Of a stretch of 7,002 nt of DNA, positions 1 through 7,002 are shown piece by piece. The position numbers and the translations under genes are program-made. The DNA comes from Elusimicrobiota bacterium. Lineage in GTDB: Bacteria; RUG730. The DNA is taken from NCBI GenBank assembly GCA_031259185.1, contig JAIRLV010000132.1:1-7002 (forward strand), in the 5' to 3' direction. How positions within the stretch are numbered: position 1 is the stretch's first letter; every line of letters starts with the position of its first letter. The notes below the pieces were generated by a model. It was not told the DNA's origin. It did not search any database and was given only the letters and a program-made list of their open reading frames with translations.

Positions 1-37
1 TTAAAATATATTTCAAAAAATTAATCTACATAGTTTT

Positions 38-1252
38 TTATGCGCCAAACTTTTTTAACTTTCCAGCATTCGCCATAGCAAGCGACATCAAATATTGCGC
101 CGAAATCCTACCAATTCCACCTTTCAAACATTCTTTTTCATTAAAAGTTTCAACGCTATCATGTCTACAAACTTTTGAATAAATAATACTTGGCACACTA
201 TGCCAACTATGCCCTTTCATTAATGCAGGAGTAGAATGATCGCCTGTTATAACAATAACATCTGGATTTAAAGCAAACACTCTTTCAAATTGTTCATCAA
301 ATTCTTCAATTATTTTTACTTTTTCTTCAAAATTCCCATCCTCACCATAAGTATCAGTTTTCTTTATATGCATAAAAAAATAATCATAATTAGAATAATT
401 TTTTTTTAAGCAATCAAATTCATCTTTAATACTTTGTCCTGCATCTAAAACATTCATTCCCAAAAGTTTTGTCAAACCTCTATACATTGGATAGACTGCA
501 ATCGAAGCTGGATTTAATTGAAAAACTTCTTGATATTTTTCTAGTTTTATCATTTTTGAAAAACCTCTTAACAAAAGAGAATTAACTGGATAATGGTTTT
601 TTAAAATTTTTTCAGCCTCTGCAATAAATTTGTTTACCAATTCAGCTGCGCTTTTTGCTTTTTCAGTTTTTGCAATTGCTGGCAATGGTTTCAAACCTTC
701 TTTTTGAGGATCAGTATCTTCTATCTCATCGTTCAAACTAGGAGATCTAAAAATTACTGAAAATCTATGCTCTTTAACTGTTTTTAGGAAAATTTCAACG
801 CCAGATATCTTTATGTTAGACAAAAGCTTGCAGATTTCTTCATTTTTTTGAGTAGATATTCTACCAGCTCTTCTATCAGTAATAATCCCATTTTCATCAA
901 TTGTTGCGAAATTTCCGCGAGCTGCCATATCATTTTGTGTAAAATCAAAATCAATTCCCAAAGTATCGAGCAACCCTCTTCCAATTTGATGTTCCATTGG
1001 ATTATAGCCAAACAATGACAAATGCGCAGGTCCACTACCAGGCGTAATGCCAGGAAAAACAGGATCTGTCAATCCGCATATTCCTTTTTTTATAAGTCTA
1101 TCTAAATTTGGATGTTTAGCGATTTCTAGCTCTGTTTTATCCTCAAAATCTGGATGCGGTAGACCACCAAGCCCATCCATTACAAAAAATAAAATCTTTG
1201 CATCATTTTTTTGAACTAAACTTTTCATCAATTCAAATTTTTCTTTATTCAT
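38..1252 (-). CDS. apgM: 2,3-bisphosphoglycerate-independent phosphoglycerate mutase, archaeal type (ApgM)
   Basis: Predicted cytosolic enzyme that interconverts 3-phosphoglycerate and 2-phosphoglycerate without 2,3-bisphosphoglycerate; a member of the alkaline phosphatase metalloenzyme superfamily. The chosen start gives 404 residues, a normal ApgM length. Visible motifs are MDGLGG (residues 25-30, metal-binding Asp26), TPGSGPAHLSLFGY (70-83, with Ser73 the expected phosphoserine nucleophile), DRRAGRI (126-132), KKTDTYGEDG (297-306), TGDHSTPA (336-343, Asp338 and His339) and GHSWHSVP (347-354). The position that is usually the His of a DxxxH metal motif is Glu304 here. The frame can be extended 14 codons to an ATG at 1294, but that ATG has no ribosome binding site, whereas the ATG at 1252 has AAAGGTGA eight bases upstream. 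Last gene of the gap-pgk-apgM cluster, 49 bases after the pgk stop. No hairpin terminator is visible in the 37 bases downstream, so the transcript may continue out of the window. The family call is firm. Confidence 0.93.
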   Translation of the reverse strand: MNKEKFELMKSLVQKNDAKILFFVMDGLGGLPHPDFEDKTELEIAKHPNLDRLIKKGICGLTDPVFPGITPGSGPAHLSLFGYNPMEHQIGRGLLDTLGIDFDFTQNDMAARGNFATIDENGIITDRRAGRISTQKNEEICKLLSNIKISGVEIFLKTVKEHRFSVIFRSPSLNDEIEDTDPQKEGLKPLPAIAKTEKAKSAAELVNKFIAEAEKILKNHYPVNSLLLRGFSKMIKLEKYQEVFQLNPASIAVYPMYRGLTKLLGMNVLDAGQSIKDEFDCLKKNYSNYDYFFMHIKKTDTYGEDGNFEEKVKIIEEFDEQFERVFALNPDVIVITGDHSTPALMKGHSWHSVPSIIYSKVCRHDSVETFNEKECLKGGIGRISAQYLMSLAMANAGKLKKFGA

Positions 1253-1260
1253 TTTTTTTG

Positions 1261-1268
1261 TCACCTTT
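1261..1268 (-). promoter_or_regulatory. Ribosome binding site that decides the apgM start
   Basis: Read on the minus strand this is AAAGGTGA, followed by an 8-base spacer and the ATG at 1252. The alternative upstream ATG at 1294 is preceded by AT-rich sequence with no purine-rich motif. Confidence 0.75.
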
Positions 1269-1301
1269 AATCTTATTTTTGAAACATAAACCATAAAAGT
1301 A

Positions 1302-2504
1302 TTATTTATCTAAAAGACTACTGATACCGGGTAATTCTTTACCTTCCAAAAATTCTAATGAAGCTCCACCGCCAGTAGAAACATGAGAAATCTTTTTGTC
1401 AACTCCAGCTTTTTTCACTGCTGATGCTGAATCTCCACCACCGACAACACTTATTGCGCCTTTTTCAGTCGCTTCAGCTAAACTTTCGGCAATCTTTATA
1501 GTCCCATTTGAAAATTTTTTGAATTCAAAGACACCCATAGGTCCATTATTGACAATAGTCTTTGCCCTTAAAATTTCATTTCTATAAAGCTCTATTGTCT
1601 TTGGTCCTATATCAAGTGCCATTGTTCCTGTTGGGATATTTACGCCATCAGTAATAATTGCCTCTGCATTCTCATCAAATTCTTTTGCAACAACATGATC
1701 TATTGGTAAAAGCAATTTTATTCCTTTTGATTTTGCTTTTTCTAAAAGCTTTTTTGCCAATTCAACTTTATCTTCTTCTACTCTAGAAGCTCCAATATCA
1801 ATACCTTGCGATTTCAAAAACGTATATGCCATTGCTCCGCCAATAATCAAAGCATCAACTTTATTCAATAAATTTTCTATTACACTGATTTTGTCAGATA
1901 CTTTTGCTCCTCCTAAAATCGCTAAAAATGGTCTTTTGGGATTATTTAGAGCATTCCCCAGATATTCTAATTCTTTTTCTACAAGCAAACCTGCTACGCT
2001 TGGTAAATATTTTGTAATGCCGCTAGTAGAAGCATGCGCTCTATGAACAGCTCCAAAGGCATCTTGGACAAAAATTTCTGCAAGAGATGCCAATTTTTTA
2101 GCAAAATTATCGTCATTTGCTTCTTCTTCTTTATGAAATCTCAAGTTCTCTAATAAAAGTATTTCTTGTTGTTTCAAAGCTTTTGCTTGTTTTTCTACAT
2201 CGGAACCTATACAATCTTTTGCCATAATTACATTATTATCTTTGAATATCTTTTTTAAAGCTATAGCGACTGGTGCTAAACTCATTGAAGGAACGACTTG
2301 ACCTTTTGGTCTTCCTAGATGAGACATCAAAATAATAGCACAGTTTTTATCCAACAAATATTGAATCGTTGGAACTGCTGCAACTATTCTTTTATCATTC
2401 GTAATTTCTCCTTTTTCATCTAAAGGAACATTAAAATCAACTCTAACTATTACCTTTTTATTATTTAAACCTGAATTAAAATCTTTTATACTTTTTTTAT
2501 TCAT
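1302..2504 (-). CDS. pgk: Phosphoglycerate kinase
   Basis: Transfers the acyl phosphate of 1,3-bisphosphoglycerate to ADP, giving 3-phosphoglycerate and ATP in the cytosol. The product is 400 residues, the usual bacterial monomeric length. The N-terminal substrate domain shows RVDFNVPL (21-28, the PGK signature), SHLGRPKG (61-68), LLENLRFH (117-124) and a basic AFGAVHRAHAS stretch (149-159). The C-terminal nucleotide domain shows LGGAKVSDK (198-206), GPMGVFE (321-327), GGGDSAS (355-361) and STGGGASLEFLEG (376-388). Every expected block is present and in order, with no truncation or frameshift. An in-frame TTG at 2522 would add six residues, but AAGGA eight bases before the ATG at 2504 favours the shorter start. 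It lies between gap and apgM on the same strand, 196 bases after the gap stop and 49 before the apgM start. It may be read both from the gap promoter and from its own promoter in the spacer. Confidence 0.97.
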   Translation of the reverse strand: MNKKSIKDFNSGLNNKKVIVRVDFNVPLDEKGEITNDKRIVAAVPTIQYLLDKNCAIILMSHLGRPKGQVVPSMSLAPVAIALKKIFKDNNVIMAKDCIGSDVEKQAKALKQQEILLLENLRFHKEEEANDDNFAKKLASLAEIFVQDAFGAVHRAHASTSGITKYLPSVAGLLVEKELEYLGNALNNPKRPFLAILGGAKVSDKISVIENLLNKVDALIIGGAMAYTFLKSQGIDIGASRVEEDKVELAKKLLEKAKSKGIKLLLPIDHVVAKEFDENAEAIITDGVNIPTGTMALDIGPKTIELYRNEILRAKTIVNNGPMGVFEFKKFSNGTIKIAESLAEATEKGAISVVGGGDSASAVKKAGVDKKISHVSTGGGASLEFLEGKELPGISSLLDK

Positions 2505-2512
2505 TTTGATTG

Positions 2513-2517
2513 TCCTT
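2513..2517 (-). promoter_or_regulatory. Ribosome binding site that decides the pgk start
   Basis: AAGGA on the minus strand with an 8-base spacer to the ATG at 2504. It sits between the competing TTG at 2522 and that ATG, so it can serve only the ATG. Confidence 0.7.
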
Positions 2518-2623
2518 AACAATTAATTCTTAAATTGTTATATAATTTTTATGATACAAATATTAAAAACTCTATTTAATAATAATCTATGCTATTAATG
2601 ATTGCGAAATCTAAAAAACTAGT

Positions 2624-2652
2624 ATTTTAGGCATAAACAATCTAGCTGTAAA
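2624..2652 (-). promoter_or_regulatory. Candidate sigma-A promoter for pgk in the gap-pgk spacer
   Basis: On the minus strand, TTTACA (2647-2652, 5 of 6 to the -35 consensus) is followed by a 17-base spacer and TAAAAT (2624-2629, 5 of 6 to the -10 consensus). Transcription would start near 2617 and leave a leader of about 113 bases before the pgk ATG. The spacer between gap and pgk contains no convincing hairpin terminator, so read-through from gap is also expected. The surrounding DNA is very AT-rich, which raises the chance of a fortuitous match. Confidence 0.45.
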
Positions 2653-2700
2653 GATATTTTTTTACATTTAATTAATAGTAAATACTAAATTTTAATGAAG

Positions 2701-3940
<1,240 letters not shown>

Positions 3941-3946
3941 ATAAAT

Positions 3947-3975
3947 ATTATCTATTTTTATTCAATTTAAGTCAA
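3947..3975 (-). promoter_or_regulatory. Sigma-A promoter of the gap-pgk-apgM cluster
   Basis: On the minus strand, TTGACT (3970-3975, 5 of 6) is followed by exactly 17 bases and GATAAT (3947-3952, 5 of 6). The predicted transcription start is near 3940. An A-rich tract just upstream could act as an UP element. It lies immediately beyond the terminator of the preceding minus-strand unit, as expected for an independent operon promoter. A short inverted repeat, GATAA-ATA-TTATC (3940-3952), covers the -10 box and start point; it could be an operator but is too short to claim. Confidence 0.7.
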
Positions 3976-4010
3976 GATATTTTTTTGTTATTTAAATTAA
4001 TTGATAGAGC

Positions 4011-4045
4011 AAAAAGAGATACTAGGCACTCTAGTATCTCTTTTT
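4011..4045 (-). terminator. Rho-independent terminator, perfect 15-bp hairpin
   Basis: AAAAAGAGATACTAG (4011-4025), a 5-base loop and CTAGTATCTCTTTTT (4031-4045) form a perfect inverted repeat. Each strand ends in a T run, so it can work in both directions. It starts 25 bases after the stop of the 78-residue protein gene and closes the tRNA-Ser unit ahead of the gap promoter. Confidence 0.88.
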
Positions 4046-4070
4046 CTCAAATTTGCAAATTGAAACAGGA

Positions 4071-4307
4071 TTATTTCTCTTTTTTTCTACCTCTAGCCAT
4101 TTTTGCTCTAGAGACATCGCCATTTTTATCTAAGTAATAAAGATAACCCTTTTCTCTTTTAATACCTAGTTTGGTGACAACTTGTGGTGCTCCACCTTTG
4201 TCTTTGCCTCTAGCCATTTTTGCTCTAGAGACATCGCCATTTTTGTCTAAGTAATAAAGATAGCCGGACTCTCTTTTTACTCCAGCTTTTGCGACTTTCT
4301 CTGCCAT
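4071..4307 (-). CDS. Small basic protein of two tandem 28-residue repeats, function unknown
   Basis: I do not recognise a named family, although the repeat looks vaguely familiar from small hypothetical proteins of uncultured bacteria. The 78-residue product has two repeat units, residues 7-34 and 46-73, identical at 25 of 28 positions. Each unit carries the core YLYYLDKNGDVSRAKMARG. The units are joined by a Gly/Lys-rich linker (35-45), and a basic tail RKKEK ends the protein. The unit reads like a beta hairpin: an aromatic strand, a DKNGD turn, then a second strand. There are 22 Lys/Arg against 9 Asp/Glu, no signal peptide and no membrane segment, so a cytosolic nucleic-acid or ribosome-associated role is possible but inferred only. 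AAGGAGG lies five bases before the ATG. The gene begins 21 bases after the 3' end of tRNA-Ser on the same strand and is followed by a strong terminator, so both are probably on one transcript. Confidence 0.82.
   Translation of the reverse strand: MAEKVAKAGVKRESGYLYYLDKNGDVSRAKMARGKDKGGAPQVVTKLGIKREKGYLYYLDKNGDVSRAKMARGRKKEK
4089..4172 (-). repeat. Tandem intragenic repeat, downstream copy
   Basis: Encodes residues 46-73 of the 78-residue protein. Bases 4090-4145 match 4207-4262 at 55 of 56 positions, the single difference being at 4128 versus 4245. The period is 117 bases (39 codons), so the duplication keeps the reading frame. Confidence 0.9.
4206..4289 (-). repeat. Tandem intragenic repeat, upstream copy
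   Basis: Encodes residues 7-34 of the 78-residue protein and is the partner of the copy at 4089-4172. The near identity at DNA level, including synonymous positions, points to a recent duplication or to gene conversion between the copies. Confidence 0.9.
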
Positions 4308-4328
4308 AAAAACCTCCTTAATTTTTTT

Positions 4329-4417
4329 CGGAGAGAGAGGGATTTGAACCCTCGCTAGGATATAATCCTACTACAGGTTTAGCAAACCCGCCCCTTCAGC
4401 CACTTGGGTATCTCTCC
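4329..4417 (-). tRNA. trnS: tRNA-Ser, anticodon GCT
   Basis: An 89-base class II tRNA that decodes AGC and AGT. The acceptor stem is GGAGAGA/TCTCTCC (7 bp). The D arm has a CCC/GGG stem with an 11-base GG-containing loop. The anticodon stem is CGGGT/ACCTG around the loop TTGCTAA, with the anticodon at 4381-4383. A 20-base variable region contains the stem TAGGA/TCCTA, typical of tRNA-Ser. The T arm is GAGGG-TTCAAAT-CCCTC. The discriminator base is G, as expected for serine. CCA is not encoded; the 3' flank is a run of A. It is transcribed away from uvrA and directly precedes the small repeat-protein gene. Confidence 0.97.
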
Positions 4418-4561
4418 AACTTAATATTATCTCTAACAAGATAAATAATATATTTTTACTAAAAAAGCAAGCTTTTTATTAATTATTTTTATATATCCTT
4501 AACTACTTTTTAATATAAAACCTTAAATTTATTTAAAAAAATTATAATTTAAAAATTTTTA

Positions 4562-4570
4562 TGTTATAAT
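4562..4570 (+). promoter_or_regulatory. Extended -10 promoter of uvrA
   Basis: TGTTATAAT combines an extended -10 TG with a perfect TATAAT hexamer (4565-4570). The -35 position is weak (TTATAA at 4542-4547 with a 17-base spacer), which an extended -10 element can tolerate. Transcription would start near 4577, about 31 bases before the uvrA ATG. No LexA-like palindrome (GAAC-N4-GTTC or CTGT-N8-ACAG) is seen between tRNA-Ser and uvrA, so SOS control by those known boxes is not supported. The same 190-base interval must also hold the minus-strand tRNA promoter. A GATAAT at 4426-4431 could be its -10, but no matching -35 is present. Confidence 0.5.
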
Positions 4571-4607
4571 TAAAAAATTACTTAAAAATAATTAAGGATA
4601 TTAACTC

Positions 4608-7002
4608 ATGGATAAAATTATTGTAAAAGGTGCAAAAACACATAACTTAAAAAATATAGATATAGAAATTCCAAGAAATAAATTGGTTGTTATCACAGGC
4701 TTATCTGGCTCTGGGAAATCAAGTTTGGCATTTGATACTATTTTTGTTGAAGGGCAAAGACGATATATAGAATCTCTTTCTAGCTATGTCCGTCAATTTA
4801 TTGGACAAATGCAAAAACCTCCCGTAGAATCTATACAAGGCTTATCTCCGTCTATTGCTATTCAACAAAAAGGGAAAGGTTATAATCCGCGTTCAACAGT
4901 AGGAACGATGACAGAAATTTTTGATTATTTGAGAGTTTTATTTGCAAGAATTGGGACACCATATTGTCCTATTTGTGGGCAAGAAGTTAACTCTCAATCA
5001 ATACAAGAAATAGTTGATACGATTTTGTCTTGGGAAAAAGATATAAAAATTTTTATAATGGCTCCACTTGTTAGAGGGAAAAAGGGAGAATATAAAGAAT
5101 TATTTTTTAGAATGAAAAAAGAAGGTTATTCAAAGGTTTGGGTTGATGGAAACATTTATAATTTTGAAGAAGATATAAAATTAGATAAAAATAAAAAACA
5201 TAATATTTATTTAATAATTGATAGACTAAAAAACAATGACGAAAATAGAAGTAGATTGAGCGAATCAATAGAAATTGCATTAAAAGAAGCAAAAGGTGAA
5301 ATTGTAATTTTGAAAAATCATGAAGAGATTTTTTTTAGCGAATCATTTTCTTGCTCTAAATGTGGAATTAGTTTAAAAGAATTATCGCCGCGAATGTTTT
5401 CTTTTAATAATCCATTTGGAGCTTGTCAGGAATGCGCTGGACTTGGTGTCAAAATGGATTTTGATCTAGATTTGATAATTCCAGATAAAACTAAATCCAT
5501 AAGAAATGGCGCAATTAAAGTTATTGGCTTTGAAAACGATTTTTATATGCTTGAAAGATTTGAAAATTTGGCAAAACATTTCAAATTTTCAATAGATATT
5601 CCTTTTGAAAAATTATCAAAAAAAAATATTGATATAATTTTATATGGAAGTAAAGGAGAAAGGATAAAATTTAATTATGAAAACGAATATAGAAAAGACG
5701 AATTTTTTAGAGAATACGAAGGGTTGATTCCAACTTTATGGAGAAGGTATAAACAGACTGGTTCGGAAGAAATGAAGGCTTGGTATGAAAAATATATGAG
5801 AACATATAATTGTCCTACTTGCCAAGGGCAAAGATTAAAACCAGAAAGTTTGGCAGTCAAAATTGCTGGAAAAAACATCATTGAAATTAGCCGAATGCCA
5901 GTTAAATATTTAAAGGATGTCTTTTTTAAGGAGCTTATATCAGGAAACAAATTACATGAAAGGCAAAAAAAAATTGCTGAACCTTTATTAAAAGAAATCA
6001 TAGAAAGAGTCAATTTTTTACATGAAGTTGGTCTCGGATATTTGGACTTGATGCGAAAATCTAATACTTTGTCTGGTGGAGAAGCTCAACGAATAAATTT
6101 AGCGACTCAGATTGGGGCTGGACTTATGGGGATTTTATATGTCCTTGACGAGCCATCTATTGGTTTACATCAACGAGATAATCAAAAACTTCTGAATACT
6201 ATGAAAAGACTAAGAGATTTAGGAAATAGCGTCTTAGTTGTAGAACACGACGAAGAAACTATGAGACAAGCAGATTTTATTATTGATATTGGTCCAGGCG
6301 CGGGAAAAAACGGCGGCGAAGTAGTTGTAGCAGGTGATTTTGATACGATTTTAAAATCACAAAAATCTATAACAGGAAAATATTTAAGAAAAGATTTGAA
6401 AATAGAATTCCCTAAAAAAATGCGAAAATCAAAAGGTAAAATAAAAATTATCAATGCTAGTGAAAATAATTTAAAAAATATTAATGTTGATATCCCACTA
6501 GGAGTTTTGGTTTCAATATCTGGAGTTTCAGGAAGCGGAAAATCTACATTGATTGAAGAAATTTTATATAAAAATTTGGTGAATAAAATTAATAAGACTT
6601 CAAAACCGACTGGTAAATGTGAAAAAATTTTAAATATGGATTTAGTAGATAAAGTGATAAATATTGATCAATCGCCAATTGGTAGGACTCCTAGATCAAA
6701 TCCTGCGACTTATACAGAAATTTTTACAGAAATTAGAGAACTTTTTTCTACAATTCCAGAATCTAAAATTAGAGGTTACAAAGCTGGGAGATTTAGTTTT
6801 AATGTGAGAGGCGGTAGATGCGAAGCTTGTCAAGGAGATGGAGAAGTAAAAATAGAAATGCATTTTTTACCAGATGTTTATATTGAATGTGAAGTTTGTA
6901 AAGGAAAAAGATTTGACAGAGAAACCCTAGAAATAAAATATAAAGGGAAAAATATTAGCGACATTTTAAATATGTCAATTGAAGAGGCGTATAAGTTTTT
7001 TG
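4608..7002 (+). CDS. uvrA: UvrABC excinuclease subunit A, 3' end cut by the window
   Basis: DNA damage-recognition ATPase of nucleotide excision repair; it dimerises, loads UvrB at lesions and acts in the cytosol on chromosomal DNA. The frame is open for 798 codons and runs off the window; family members have about 940, so roughly 140 residues are missing. Visible in order: first Walker A GLSGSGKSS (31-39); CPIC (120-123) and, far downstream, CPTC (402-405), likely one zinc module; the UvrB-binding region (roughly 130-245); a zinc module C249-C252/C273-C276; ABC signature LSGGEAQRI (488-496); Walker B YVLDEPSIGLH (511-521); the H-loop VVEHD (544-548); second Walker A GVSGSGKST (639-647); and the C-terminal zinc finger C738-C741-x19-C761-C764. 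The second signature and Walker B lie beyond the edge. AAGGA nine bases upstream supports the ATG. Divergent from tRNA-Ser. Nothing unusual is seen in the visible part. Confidence 0.97.
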   Translation, partial: MDKIIVKGAKTHNLKNIDIEIPRNKLVVITGLSGSGKSSLAFDTIFVEGQRRYIESLSSYVRQFIGQMQKPPVESIQGLSPSIAIQQKGKGYNPRSTVGTMTEIFDYLRVLFARIGTPYCPICGQEVNSQSIQEIVDTILSWEKDIKIFIMAPLVRGKKGEYKELFFRMKKEGYSKVWVDGNIYNFEEDIKLDKNKKHNIYLIIDRLKNNDENRSRLSESIEIALKEAKGEIVILKNHEEIFFSESFSCSKCGISLKELSPRMFSFNNPFGACQECAGLGVKMDFDLDLIIPDKTKSIRNGAIKVIGFENDFYMLERFENLAKHFKFSIDIPFEKLSKKNIDIILYGSKGERIKFNYENEYRKDEFFREYEGLIPTLWRRYKQTGSEEMKAWYEKYMRTYNCPTCQGQRLKPESLAVKIAGKNIIEISRMPVKYLKDVFFKELISGNKLHERQKKIAEPLLKEIIERVNFLHEVGLGYLDLMRKSNTLSGGEAQRINLATQIGAGLMGILYVLDEPSIGLHQRDNQKLLNTMKRLRDLGNSVLVVEHDEETMRQADFIIDIGPGAGKNGGEVVVAGDFDTILKSQKSITGKYLRKDLKIEFPKKMRKSKGKIKIINASENNLKNINVDIPLGVLVSISGVSGSGKSTLIEEILYKNLVNKINKTSKPTGKCEKILNMDLVDKVINIDQSPIGRTPRSNPATYTEIFTEIRELFSTIPESKIRGYKAGRFSFNVRGGRCEACQGDGEVKIEMHFLPDVYIECEVCKGKRFDRETLEIKYKGKNISDILNMSIEEAYKFF

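Noticed and set aside
811-1035. Open frame on the minus strand inside apgM
   Set aside because: It overlaps the conserved catalytic part of apgM in another frame, has no family motif, and its product looks like frame-shifted AT-rich sequence.
4126-4245. EF-hand-like calcium loop in the repeat (DKNGDV)
   Set aside because: The first, third and fifth loop positions fit, but the glycine at position 6 and the acidic residue at position 12 are absent, so calcium binding is not supported.
4461-4478. AAAAAGC/GCTTTTT inverted repeat between tRNA-Ser and uvrA
   Set aside because: The loop would be two bases, and the stem is nearly all A-T. It lies upstream of both divergent genes, where no terminator is expected, and chance is likely in such AT-rich DNA.
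4542-4571. Direct repeat TTATAATT at 22-base spacing upstream of uvrA
   Set aside because: The repeat is short and of low complexity in an A/T-only stretch. The first copy also contains TATAAT but has neither an extended -10 TG nor a reasonable -35.
4418-4607. LexA/SOS box for uvrA
   Set aside because: I looked for GAAC-N4-GTTC and CTGT-N8-ACAG type palindromes and found none.
5107-6454. Several open frames on the minus strand opposite uvrA
   Set aside because: All lie within the intact uvrA frame, and their products are Phe/Ser/Leu-rich, as expected from the complement of AT-rich coding DNA. The apparent membrane-like character is an artefact.
4608-7002. Alternative genetic code (UGA as glycine or tryptophan), as in some AT-rich lineages
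   Set aside because: Reading uvrA codon by codon, glycines use GGN and tryptophans use TGG, with no in-frame TGA. The other genes end in TAA or TAG and also read normally.

Overview
The window is strongly AT-rich, roughly 30% G+C by eye, with long A and T runs between genes. It comes from a bacterium: there are Shine-Dalgarno sites, sigma-A-type promoters, a bacterial UvrA and a bacterial-type phosphoglycerate kinase. All coding frames read cleanly with the standard bacterial code, and no in-frame TGA is seen. The low G+C, the archaeal-type phosphoglycerate mutase and a small basic repeat protein next to a tRNA would fit a Patescibacteria (CPR)-like lineage, but this is a low-confidence inference.

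Left half, minus strand (about 3975 down to 38): a lower-glycolysis cluster transcribed in pathway order. It runs gap (glyceraldehyde-3-phosphate dehydrogenase), pgk (phosphoglycerate kinase), apgM (cofactor-independent phosphoglycerate mutase of the archaeal type). These three enzymes take glyceraldehyde-3-phosphate to 2-phosphoglycerate, passing through the first ATP-forming step. A good promoter lies upstream of gap, a second candidate lies in the gap-pgk spacer, and only 49 bases separate pgk from apgM. For all three genes an internal ATG with a well-placed Shine-Dalgarno is a better start than the longest open frame.

Middle, minus strand (4417 down to 4011): tRNA-Ser(GCT), then 21 bases later a gene for a 78-residue basic protein built from two nearly identical 28-residue repeats, closed by a perfect 15-bp hairpin terminator. 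The terminator separates this unit from the gap promoter.

Right half, plus strand (4608 to the window edge): uvrA, the damage-recognition ATPase of nucleotide excision repair, transcribed divergently from the tRNA and cut off by the window end after 798 codons.

Most of the content is housekeeping. The items most worth a second look are the duplicated 78-residue protein coupled to the tRNA, the GAPDH that closely resembles the kinetoplastid glycosomal form, and an apparent metal-ligand substitution in the phosphoglycerate mutase.
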